Assembly (NCBI GenBank): GCA_033439255.1
Contig: CM065881.1
Coordinates: 2,542,001 to 2,606,000 of the forward strand
Length of the DNA stretch: 64,000 bases
From: Hericium rajendrae
Lineage: Eukaryota; Basidiomycota; Agaricomycetes; Russulales; Hericiaceae
Reading direction: 5' to 3'
Numbering within the stretch: position 1 is the first letter of the stretch; each line of letters opens with the position of its first letter. The position numbers and the translations under genes were made by a program. Shown here piece after piece: positions 34,901-45,439 of the stretch. The notes beneath the pieces were generated by a model, which saw only the letters and a program-made list of their open reading frames with translations, was not told the DNA's origin and made no database searches.

Positions 34901-37871
34901 CGTTGAAGATGTCGCCGACGTTGTTGGTGTCGTTGAGGACGTCGAGGACGGGGACGTGGAGAACGTGCACAAGGAGAACAGAATCCTTCCTCGCCGTCTC
35001 CTCGCCGGAACAAGACCCCCGGCTCCGGCCGAACGCCCGGCGTCGGCCTGCCCATGCGTCATTCCATAAGGCACATCCTTCCTGCCATCTGCGTCCACAT
35101 CCCAGCGCTCAAATATCTGCACGTTCAAACCTTGTTCATCCGTCCCTTTTCCTTCCAACTCCAACCGTCAGAATCCCAGGATCGCCGCGCTCCGTCGTCG
35201 CAACTCAGCCACCCAACCTAGTCTTTCGTGCCTTCACCAACCCCCCTCAGCTATATTTTCCGGTAGCTCATTTAATAAATATTTTGCGTTGCCATGACCA
35301 TTCTACGCCATCACACGGGCATACGCCTGAACAGTTTTCAATACCAAGTCATAGCCTTTTTTTCCTGGTGTTGGCCTCTGAATCTGTTCTTGATATCAGG
35401 TATGACCCTCATGCCATGTGATGCCCTTATCCTCACATCCCTCCGAATCTCGCCCTTGTTATCGGCCATTGTCACCGTCCGTTGTCACCAAATCCACCCC
35501 ACGTGTGACTGTGGAGCGGTGTTTACTCCATCCATACGAAAAGTTATTTGTTGTTACCGTGCGTACTCCTTCATCGGGATGCCCGCCCTCTTCCAAACGA
35601 CGACGAAAGCGTCATGACGTCGGCCTGCTTCTTCTCGTTCATCGAGATCTCGGTCAGTCTCCAGGAACGCTATTGGAGTCTCTCGACATCATTTTTTGCA
35701 GAGGAAGTTGTGGGAGTTGTGCCCACCATTGAGTCCTGACGCACCGTGACGGGTCAGTTGTAGCTCACCTTGCCTGCCGCTGACGCGCTGAGCCGTTGAC
35801 GGTCCGCCTTTGTGCGTGTCGTGTTTGTATGTATGTCCGTCTGTCTGTCTGTGAAATCTCTTGCACGTCTTACATCATTTAGAGGTTCTCCAGCGAACAT
35901 CGCCGACGTCATTTGGCAATAAAGCGGGTGATCCTCTTTATCGACAATATTGATGACTCCCGATCTAATGTGACTTTAGAAACCCGACTTGCCTGGATCA
36001 TGGGAGCTTGACGGCCATCGACTTCCTCGAACTCAGAACACCCGGTTTCATGATTGGCAGGCAGGATAGTTGTCTTCACTCTGCGCGATTATCAAGAGCA
36101 GCGGAACGACAAGCTCACAAGGGTGTCGTACCAGTTCCTGAAATGGCTTGACAGCGCTGAAGAGAGTGAGGCGCCAAAACCACACTTCTCTCGTGCTGGA
36201 TACGTCAGGCCTTCAGACCGTAATATTGGTCGAAGACACAGGGCGCTTCGAACTGTGTTTACAAGGGAACTGTCAATGTCTGCTCCGAGTATATCGCATG
36301 CTTCTCTTCCTTGATCTGACTGCATGCAAACAACTTCTTCTTTCAATTGCTCAATAGATGCCTTAAACACAACTGTGGGCGACCTATTCGTTGTCCCTTG
36401 ATACCTTTCCACGTCAGCTCATATCCATATATGAACTCGCAAGGATCACCCCGACTGGCTATGTCATTATGCAGCGTTCTGTATGGACTTCGATTATGAT
36501 GGTTGGAAGCGAATCTGTAATTGTCGAACATGTCAACATTTCGCATAATCCCGATATCTGTCCTCTTCCGCTTCCCATGTCGTCTCATGTCAACACACGG
36601 GTCTATCCTGTGGACTTGAATGTATGCCATTGGAGCCTTAGCTTTGCGACAACTTTGTGTACTTCACAAAGGCCAGTGTTTGGTAACGTATGCACGCAGA
36701 CGATTTCGATGTATTTCCGTCTGTCAGGTTAGGCTCATAGGTTAGTAGGACTCGGAGTGGCGCAATAGGGAGCCGCCTTACGGACGAATTGGGATGGATA
36801 TCTTGATGAATGCCGCACGTGAAAGTTCATGTGATCGCGGAGAGCCTAGTATACGAGCCGTGTCTAATACGATAACATGTAGATTTCCATGTTTGATCAC
36901 GTCGAACAGCGGCCGGGTGCACTCCAAAAGGTGCTTGTCGGGACCGCGATGATTCTGTACCCCCTGCACAATGCCAGTGATGAGGCATGCCTCTTAGCTT
37001 CAGTCATGGCGCGTCGCAACGCTATCTACGTTGAGCGTAGTTCCATGTTAGATAAATATGTCCAGAAGCACGGCGACTACAGTTACATGGCTTTATGTGC
37101 CGTACATATCCAGAGGAACTGTGAAGATGAAGGCGCGACGCGGCCATCTTGCGCTCGACCTCAGACGCGCCGCGGTCACATGTACTTTCACGTGCAGCAC
37201 TCGATCGCTCTCGATCATAAGGTTCCGCCCTATTGCGCCACTCCGAGTTCCACCAGTCTCTAAACACAACCCTCCCCGCCTCGTTGTGTTCTAGAGACTC
37301 GGTCACCAGTCTATTAGGCTCAGATATTTGCCAAGGATGGATCGTTCGGTAATTTCCAAAAGTCTTCGGCGGCGCGCATGCGTACCTTTGACGGTGGCGT
37401 TGCTACTTCTACACCTTTCGTATATTCTATTTCCGTTGTCCTTCATGTTCTACATCTGCGCTGAGCATCGAAAGTATAGGGAGGCATCGAGAGTCGGTCC
37501 AGCTGTAGGCCATGTGCCAGGAATCCGGCTGTCGATATAACCGCGACGGCAAACAAACGGCAAAGTCGGCATCTGCAATTTTTCCCGATTCACGCCAAGA
37601 CAGGGCAAGATAACGGGTGAATCGGTGACGGGATTTACGTGATTGGAAGCGACTTCCGGATAAAGAAAGTCACGTCGTTCGACCTGTCCGGTTCCCTCAA
37701 AGTACAAGCCAGCCGCGTCCGTCCTCGCTGGTTTCTATCGTCTCCCTCCCTCCCTTCCTGCGCCCGCCGCCCTCGTCATCGTGCCAAGACCACCGCCAGA
37801 CGCTTTCTTCACCCACTCAGTCACTCATTTGGTCATTCTCCTTCTCCGTAGATAGATATCTTTTTCTGGAC
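34901..37871. other. 3-kb divergent spacer between ROM2 and chitin deacetylase
   Basis: Control region for two cell-wall genes transcribed away from each other. Its first part is probably the ROM2 leader. A short CTGT/TATG-type simple repeat lies around 35830..35855. A possible inverted-repeat element occupies 36738..37313 and is listed separately. No supported gene. Confidence 0.5.
36738..37313. mobile_element. Candidate non-autonomous DNA transposon (inverted-repeat element)
   Basis: A perfect 21-base inverted repeat pairs 36750..36770 with 37228..37248. The 576-base interval 36738..37313 is flanked by an identical 9-base direct repeat, TTAGGCTCA, at 36729..36737 and 37314..37322, which looks like a target-site duplication. 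The outer ends (TAG... and ...CTA) are only weakly inverted, and the right side carries CACCAGTCT twice (37251..37259 and 37304..37312). A 9-base duplication would suit a Mutator-like element, but no transposase is present. Chance alone is very unlikely for the 21-base pair; the element's exact borders are less sure. Confidence 0.5.
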
Positions 37872-39855
37872 ATGAAGCTGTCAGCACTCGCCCTTCTCTC
37901 CCTTGCCGCCGGAAGTCAAGCTACCCATGAACATCGTGCCCATCATGCAAAGCGGCAAGCACCTGGAAGTCCTAATGCTCCCGTTTCCACTGTCACCGCA
38001 GCGGCCAGCGCCGCCCATTCCTCCAATGCGGGTCCGTCGGCTGTGAACCCCAGCAGCACGACTGGCACTGGCAGCGCTGGGACCAACAAGCCTACACCTA
38101 CAGGTCCTCCGCTTTACCCCTATTCCCTCGCCGCAAGGCAACGTTCCGCCGCTGAGTAAGATCACTTCGGGCATGCCATCCGTCGCGACGATGCCCGTGC
38201 CTACGACCTACAAGCCAGGTGCTTCAGCCCCGATTAGCGGAGCGCCACCTCTCCCAACGGCGTGTGAGTATTGCTCTTGCTCTCGCATTATCCAAGGATA
38301 GATCTCTCATTGAATTGTGTAGTCGTCTTCCGTCAGGCAGATTGGCCCCCGCAGGACACCATTCCCGACACCAGTGCGTTGTCACCTTATCCTTTGTCGT
38401 ACTGTGCTTTTGATACTCTTCTCGAATCCAGACTCCCCTGAGGTGCAAGCCTGGATGAAGGAACTTGACGGGATTGACATCCCGGACTACAAGCCAACCG
38501 TGGATGGCTCTTGCGGTGGAGATCCTGCTGCTGCTGCGGACGCTCAGAACCGTGGCTGGTGGACCTGTGGTGGATGGACGCGCGACACAGATGTTACTGC
38601 ATGCCCTGACAAGTATACATGGGGTGTCAGCTTTGACGATGGGCCTGGTTTCTACAGTACGTATCCTCGTAAATTATGTGCATTCTGTGGTACTGACTGA
38701 TCTTGTTGCGCCTTTAGCTCAGTAAGCAGTGGCTCGCCTACGTGAATTTCGCGCTGATTGACTGACTGGAATGCACAGGCAACTGCTCAATTACCTTGAT
38801 GAAAAGGATATCAAGGCGACGTTCTTCGTTGTTGGATCCCGTGTTATTGAGAGACCAAACGTCTTGATTGAGGAGTACATGGGCGGCAACGAGATCAGTG
38901 TGCACACCTGGTCACATAAGGTCAATCTTATCGTATTGTTCTTCAGTTTCTCGACCTCACCATTGATGTTGTTTCAGCATCTGACGTCGCTCACAAATGA
39001 GCAAATCGTCGCTGAGCTTGGCTGGACCCGTAAGGCCATTAAGGATGTCCTTGGTGTCACGCCGACGACAATGCGTCCTCCTTTCGGCGACATCGGTGCG
39101 TATCTTGGCTGGGTCTTTGAAATGCAAGTAAGTGACTGAGCTGTTTCGGACGCTCTTGCAGATGACCGCGTGCGCGCGATCAGTCTTGCTATGGGTATGG
39201 TCCCTGTTATCTGGACTCGCACACCTTCTGCTGGACAGTTCGACACCAACGGTAAGCGCACTTGGGCACTTTGTTCTTATCTTACAATCCTAAATGTTTT
39301 TCATTTGTCATTCAAAGACTGGAAGGTCGCAGGTGGAGTGGTCACTGGTATCGACTCGTTTAACAGCTTCCAGGGCATCTTAGGCAACGCTTCTATCATT
39401 GACACCGGGTTCGTCCTCTAAATTCTGTGCAGCCTCATTATCGTGTATTGATGCAACGCGTTCCAGGTTCATCGTCCTGCAACACGATTTGTATGATATC
39501 ACGGTCGAGCTCGCGACCGGATACACTCTAAACGCAGCCCAGACTCACAACCCTCCCTTCACTGTAGGCATTTCCTCCTCCTTTTCCAATATACTAACTT
39601 ATATATTGTTCGCAACACAGCTCAAACCAATCGGCCAGTGCATGAGTATCCCCTCTTCGGACATGTACCGCGAGTCGAACACGAATAAAACCTTTCCCTG
39701 CAAAACCCGTCTCCGACGACGCTGTGTCGGGCCACAGCACCGGCACCGGCGGCAGCTCGAGCAGCGCTTCTTTGAATGCTTCGGTGACGGGCACGCTCCC
39801 TGGCTTGGCGATGCTGCTCAGCTTTACTATTGTTCTCGTGCAGGCGCTTTTTTGA
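37872..39855 (+). CDS. Secreted, probably GPI-anchored chitin deacetylase (NodB domain)
   Basis: Removes acetyl groups from chitin in the wall to make chitosan. A signal peptide (MKLSALALLSLAAGSQA) is followed by a Ser/Thr/Ala-rich region. The mature enzyme shows FVFRQADWPPQDTIPDT and SPEVQAWMKELDGIDIPD. NodB motif 1 is WGVSFDDGPG (catalytic and metal-binding Asp pair) and motif 2 is SVHTWSHK (metal-binding His). Motif 3 is TTMRPPFGDID, with later motifs VIWT and IVLQHDLYD. The tail is Ser/Gly-rich, then SLNASVTGTLPGLAMLL and a hydrophobic end, typical of a GPI attachment signal. A 4-base micro-exon (38718..38721) is needed to join FY to TQQLLNYLDEK. Two apparent one-base insertions lie at the TTT run 38113..38115 and within 39687..39698; the stop given follows the frame that carries the GPI signal. 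Confidence 0.85.
38718..38721 (+). other. 4-base micro-exon (CTCA) of the chitin deacetylase
   Basis: Flanked by a 61-base intron (38657..38717, GTACGT...TTTAG) and a 57-base intron (38722..38778, GTAAGC...CACAG). Including CTCA gives Tyr-Thr-Gln-Gln-Leu-Leu, the order seen in this family. Skipping it shifts the frame and soon meets a stop. Confidence 0.7.
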
Positions 39856-40407
39856 ATTTGGAGGCTTGAACTAGGCTTGGACAGCTTCTAGCAAACGATT
39901 TGGACTAGAACTTTGAACGCGTATTTAGCATATCCTTATACCGACATAGCAATACCATTATACCAACTCTTTCGAATACCCCGCATATATGAGTAGTATG
40001 GGTGCGATTTCGCGACATTATGGTGGGATCTTGGGGTATGGTGCAGATTTTGGTCTCTCCGATGGATAATATTAACTGTCGTCCAACGATCTGAAGATGA
40101 GAATGATGATCCTCCTCAGACTGATCGTGGTTGAATCAGCATCGATTCTGGAGGTTCCCATTGGCAGGCCAGCGACATCACACCCACTGCAGTCGCGCTC
40201 GTAAAACGGCTGCTGTAAACGCGTCGTGCACGTACAAAGGAGCGCGTACGTGCGCCCACTATTTGGCCTATGTTTGGACGCGGTTCGACTTGGATTATCG
40301 CGTAAAGAAGTGCCCGTTTCCCTTCTCCTCTCCTCATCTCTCACGCAACTCTCCGGAGTTCACGACAACTCACGAACGCTCTTTCTGCACGACGACGATC
40401 TTTAAAC
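39856..40407. other. Intergenic spacer
   Basis: Holds the 3' UTR of the chitin deacetylase gene and the promoter of the next plus-strand gene. No other feature seen. Confidence 0.5.
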
Positions 40408-42540
40408 ATGGGATTCCTGAAACGATTCCTGTCCCTCGGCAGCAGGAGGCATAAGAAGAAGCGCGCCCCCGTTCCTACGGAGGAAGCCATCAGCTATGAA
40501 GAGCGGAGGAAGCGGGAACGCGAGCATGAGGCTACGGCCAGCCGTCTCCTTCGCTCGTCCTCGTCTCACTTCTCAGTGGTTTCTGAGGTCGACTATTCTT
40601 CCTTGCCTCCGATCCGTACGCGCTGCTCTGCTCAATTAGTCTCACACTGTTGTTGACGCAAAGTTTGCAGCTCATCCGATCAACAGCTTGACTCCCATCT
40701 CTTCCACATCTTCAGATCGCTCGGCAAGCATACAGTCGCGCGGCACGTACGTTGTGAAGGTGATCGGCCGCGAGTGCATACGCGAACGGAATTCCCCAAT
40801 GCCTACCCTCTTGAGACCCCACCGCGCCGCACCGACGAATCGGAAAGCGACGGGCCCGCTCGCAGCCAGAAACTTTCGGCCGTCACGCCTCGGGACCAAC
40901 ATCGCATGCACAGACTTCGTCAGGACCCATCCGTCGCCAGTCTGCTGGATATGTACGACAGTCACGGACGGTTGGACGAGAAAGCATTCTCAAACTCGTT
41001 CTCCGTCGAAAATGGGGAGGGGCGTGCCCAGGTCAAGCGGAGTGGTTCTACGCTCCGCCAGCTCCTGGGGGAGCCCGAGCAAGCTGCGCGCAACAGCACA
41101 GAAGGAGACATCTCCTGGGCAGAGAGATTCCTCGGGTTTGTGTCAACCGTCCTTTGCTCTCTTTCGGCACTGACTCCGTCTGCAGTGAAAGAGATGTGGA
41201 TGCGTCTGCGTCCTCAGCCGAGTCACTCGCCATCGAGACCCCGATAAACAATCATTTCAACGACGATCTTTCAGCTCACGTCAACCCGAACATCACTATC
41301 GTTCCTGATCACGATCTCTATGACCGACTCAGACTATTACCCCATATTCTCCTCCATGGATGTGGAGCTCAGCATGGCCACGAACGAGACCGCCGACATT
41401 CCCAAGCCCACCAGACCCCAGGATCCATCGACGCCTCGTCGCGCATCCGAGGTGTTCAAATTCCTGCTTGCGAAAGAGCCGTCTCACCCGGCCCAGGACC
41501 TTGAGCGACCACTTCCTGCGCTACCTCATACCAGCGACGCGGACTCTTCGACAGACTCCGCGCCTGCGAACCACAACTCCTCTGCGACACCCTCCGAAGA
41601 TACTAGTTTCCTCTCCCCAAATCACAATGACCACTCTGGCTCCACTGACGCGCCATCCTCTGCTGGCTCGATTATCGACGACCCTCCACAGGATGCGCGG
41701 ATTTTGAATCGCACCCCTATTACACTGAAAGAAGGGCCGCGCGCCCAGCAGTTCAACATGACGCCATCTAGCGCTCCTACCAGCCGTATCCCTCGTGGCC
41801 CCCGCGGACCCCGTACCTCAACTCTGGGTATGGGGACGCCTAGCGCCATGGACACGCCGGCCCGCACGCCCTCTCGAGCATCCGGAATTCGCATACCCTC
41901 CGGAGCATCTGACGTCCGCGCACCCTCTCGAACATCCGACGTCCGCGCGCCCTCTCGAGCGTCCGACATCGAGACGTCCCGCATCCCAGTCCGCGACGTC
42001 TTTCGCACCACCACGAACGCGAAGACCCCCAAGCAGGGGGAGTCGTATACCCCGGTGCCGGCGCGCAAAGTGCAGCGACGCACAGTGTCGCATGCGTCCA
42101 GCACCGTTACGTTTGGAAACGAGTCGACCAGCACTCTTGCTGGCGATAAGACCGTTGTGGTTTCTACGTCTGCGAAGCCCTCGCGCATTCGTCCCCCACG
42201 CGAGCGGGATGATGGCAAGGAGAACGGTCCGAGTCCCAATAACTCTATGGATGCGCCAAGAGATGCTCCTCGTGCGTAACGCTTATGCTTCCTTACTTGA
42301 TGAAATATTGACGTGCTTCTAGGCTCTTCAAGCCGACTTGGGGGTACGCGTCTACCGATGACGCCCGCCCGCGCCCGCGTTGTTGCAGTGGTAGACGAAC
42401 CGCCGTCGCCCGCGCTCTCGACGGAGCTGTCGCCCATCGCTCAGCAAATGATGGCCGAGGCGCGCGAACAGCGCAAACGCGCCCGCGACACCGAAGAGCG
42501 CAAGCGACACCGGTTTGCCCAGGTCCTCACTTCGAACTAG
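40408..42540 (+). CDS. Unknown basidiomycete protein with basic N-terminus and KEN box
   Basis: Starts MGFLKRFLSLGSRRHKKKRAP, a short hydrophobic/basic stretch that could associate with a membrane or nucleic acid; the second residue Gly is compatible with, but does not prove, myristoylation. The first intron lies at about 40617..40671. Recognisable blocks follow: RGTYVVKVIGRE, VHTRTEFPNAYP, SVASLLDMYDSHGRLDEKAFSN, RSGSTLRQLLGE, then DSDYYPIFSSMDVELSMATN. A long Ser/Pro/Thr/Arg-rich region has repeated APSR-SDVR units (about 41900..41975) and DGKENGPS, a KEN-box match. After a last intron (about 42271..42322) comes a charged helix ending FAQVLTSN. I recall this architecture only from uncharacterised basidiomycete proteins. 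Two apparent one-base indels (about 40771..40774 and about 41311..41320) separate otherwise continuous blocks. Function unknown. Confidence 0.65.
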
Positions 42541-43236
42541 CGCTCCCCTTCTTCCCCTCTTGCATCGCATCTCTTGCACATTTTTTTGCTATCTTTCACC
42601 CATCTTGCTATGTCCCGTTTTGTTCGTTGTTTCGTTATCTCTGGTTTTCCGCTGGCAAGGGCTTCCGTTTAGAGAGTAGAGTATTGCATTGCGGTTCGTT
42701 CGTTGACGTATGATTATTTGCTTCCTCTTTCTTGATAGCATAGCCTGAGATGCCGATCTTCTCCCTTCGTATACGTCGATACCAGCCTCCCAAGCCCCAT
42801 GCAATATGTTCTCGTTATCTTTCGTCGAACTTGTCTCCAACTGCCTGAGTTCCTCTCCATTCAGTCAATTTGCAGTCGAGACTCCGAGACATAAAAAGAA
42901 CGCTCGTGAGAATACCGCGCCAAGTAGCCGGCGTGTCTAAGATGGCGGTCCGCCAGTGGTCCGCCTGCGCTTGTCTCATCGTGCGTGTACGTCGTGCCGC
43001 CAGATCGCCCCACCTATACCCTCGCGGCACCACACACCGCTGGCGCCGTTTGCTTCGTGGCCAGACGCCATATATAGAGTCTAGACGCACAGGCGAAGCT
43101 GGATTGCCTCGCCCGTTCGCGCACGCCGCACTCAAAGCTCAAGCAAGCGATCACACTAGACCGAGACGTAGACGGTGACACTGTGCACCACCGATCGCCG
43201 AGCCCATACCACGACGAGCCTGAAGAGGAATTCGAG
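42541..43236. other. Intergenic spacer before the amino-acid transporter
   Basis: About 700 bases with the 3' UTR of the KEN-box protein and the transporter promoter. TATATAGAG near 43070 may act as a TATA box. The transporter frame is open upstream of its first ATG (43237), to a GTG at 43183, so an upstream exon with the real ATG cannot be excluded. Confidence 0.45.
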
Positions 43237-45181
43237 ATGGTGAAAGCGTATGGAGCCGCGCCTGTGCGTGATGGAGAGGTAGAGGTAGAGGGGCAAGGCG
43301 TGGGCGTGTCGGAGGCGAGCACGCTGCTGAATGGGAATGGGGTGCGCGCGCAGAAGCGGGAGGGGCATGCGACGCTGACGAGCAGCGTGAGCAATCTGGC
43401 GAATACAATTATTGGGAGCGGTGTGTATTTTGTTTTGGCTGATATCGGTGCTGGCGCTGATGCATAGATGGTGCAGGCATGCTCACGTTTCCGCTGGTGC
43501 GTTTTGACTCGTGCGGATCTGAGTCTGCGTTGTTGATGGGATGTACAGGCCATGGCGTCTTGCGGCATTATTCCTGGGATGATCACCTGTGTGTTCTCGG
43601 GGTGCGTCGCCGCCTTTGGGCTGTATCTTCTGTCCGCGTGCGCACGATACGCGCCGCACCGCGCCGCGTCCTTTTTCGCCGTCGCGAACCTCACCTTCCC
43701 CCGCGCCGCGATCTTCTTTGACGCGGCGATCGCCATCAAGTGCTTTGGCGTGTCCATCAGGTTTGCCCACCCCATCTTGCGATATCGGTTTGCGGGTGCT
43801 CAATTCACTTTACGTGTCTAGCTATCTCATTATCATCAAGGGCCTGCTGCCCAATGTCGTGGCATCGCTCTACCACGATCTTACATCACCGAATACCAAC
43901 CCGCCAGCGTGGGCACTCGATGGGCGCGTCTGGATCAGCCTGCTTATGGTGATCCTGGTGCCGCTGGCGTTCCTTAGACGCTTAGACAGTCTTAGGCATA
44001 CGAGCTATATCGCTTTGTTTTCCGTCGGTGCGTCGTTCTATGTGCATGGAGAGAGCGGAAGGCTAACGGGCTGGCAGCATACCTTATCGTCATTGTGGTT
44101 GTGTGCTACTTCCGGCCGCTGAAGGGCTCGGTGCCACCTGGCGAAATACATCTCATCAAATTTACCCCGAATTTCGTATCGACGTTCCCCATTCAGGTGT
44201 TTGCGTTCACCTGTGCGCAGAATGTATGCCAATTTGTTGTCTGTCATCGGGGCTTCATGTTAACGTGGGTCTGGCAGCTGTTCCCGATATTCAACGAGGT
44301 CAAGACGAATTCGCAGCAGCGGATGAACATCATCATTGGGACATCGATTGGTTCGGCAACGCTGACATATGAAATCATCGCGGTGTTTGGATACTTGACG
44401 TTTGGTTCCCATGTGAGTGTTTTGCGGCCGACGGTGAGTGTGAATTGTGTCTGAGCGCCTCTTTTCAGGTCGGCGCCAACATCATCGCGTCGTACCCGTC
44501 GACGTCGCTGTTCATCGCGATCGGGCAGCTCGCGATCGCCATCCTGGTGCTGTTCTCGTACCCGCTGCAGGTGCACCCTGCAGGAACTGCCTGGACAAGG
44601 TGTTCCATTTCTCGTCCGCGAAGCCTCCCGTCGGCGTGATCCCAGACGGTTTAGATGAAGAGGTTACGGACGAGGAGCACGCCATTGTGGAGATGAGTCC
44701 GCTGAAGCATACATTGCTCACGGCCGCCATCATCGCGAGCGGCTTCACGATCGCGTACTTCGTGGACGACCTGCAGATGGGTGCGTGGTTTTTGCGTCAG
44801 ATATATGCGGACGCGGATATTCACACGAGCCGACAGTGCTGTCCTTCGTCGGCGCTACGGGGTCGACCACGATCTCGTTCATCCTGCCGGGGCTATTCTA
44901 CTGGAAGGTGAGCATTTACGCTTGTGTTGGCTTGATGGCACGGGCATCTGTGATTGGGGTGCTGATGTTTGTTGCAGATGACACGGAACGAGCCGAGCGT
45001 GAGCAAGACGCTACGACGAGCGTCGCTGGCACTGTTTGTGTATGGGTGCTGTATTCTGGTCTTTTGGTAAGTGCTGCGTGACCTGTGCTGGAGCATTCGA
45101 GCTGACGTTGCCTGGTTTAGTTTGAGCTTCAATATCTACCAAATTATCCATCCCCGGGTAGTGGGACATAAAGTGGAGTAG
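43237..45181 (+). CDS. Amino-acid transporter of the AVT / SLC38 family (Aa_trans)
   Basis: A polytopic membrane protein, probably vacuolar, that moves neutral or basic amino acids by proton exchange (family knowledge; AVT5-7 are the closest yeast types by pattern). The N-terminal signature is TSSVSNLANTIIGSGMLTFPLAMASCGIIPG, with the GMLTFPL part carried by an exon of only 20 bases. Roughly ten to eleven hydrophobic segments follow, including SYLIIIKGLLPNVVASLY, VWISLLMVILVPLAFL, AYLIVIVVVCYFRPL, FPIQVFAFTCAQN, GTSIGSATLTYEIIAVFGYL, SLFIAIGQLAIAILVLF and FVGATGSTTISFILPGLFYWK. It ends with FNIYQIIHPRVVGHKVE. The last exon follows a GTAAGT intron near 45067. At the CCC run 44576..44578 one base appears missing between LQVHP and CRNCLDKVF. 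The start at 43237 is the first in-frame ATG. Confidence 0.85.
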
Positions 45182-45439
45182 AGACGTAGTGCAGACCCTA
45201 TCTGAGTAGAGCAGATGATATCCCCATGATGCTACGTGTAACTTGTGTACGAATAGAGATGTGATGGAAATACGCGAGCGGCTAAACGGCCGAGTGAGAC
45301 CGAGATTAGGGTTTGAAATGGGCTGTCCCCTTTGACCTGATGCGCTTGCTCTCTGCACGCCCCTTGCTCTGACTGCCCACACCGACTCGCCCCTCATTCC
45401 TTTTCTGTCTCATTCCCATCACCACAAGTCTGCGTGCGC

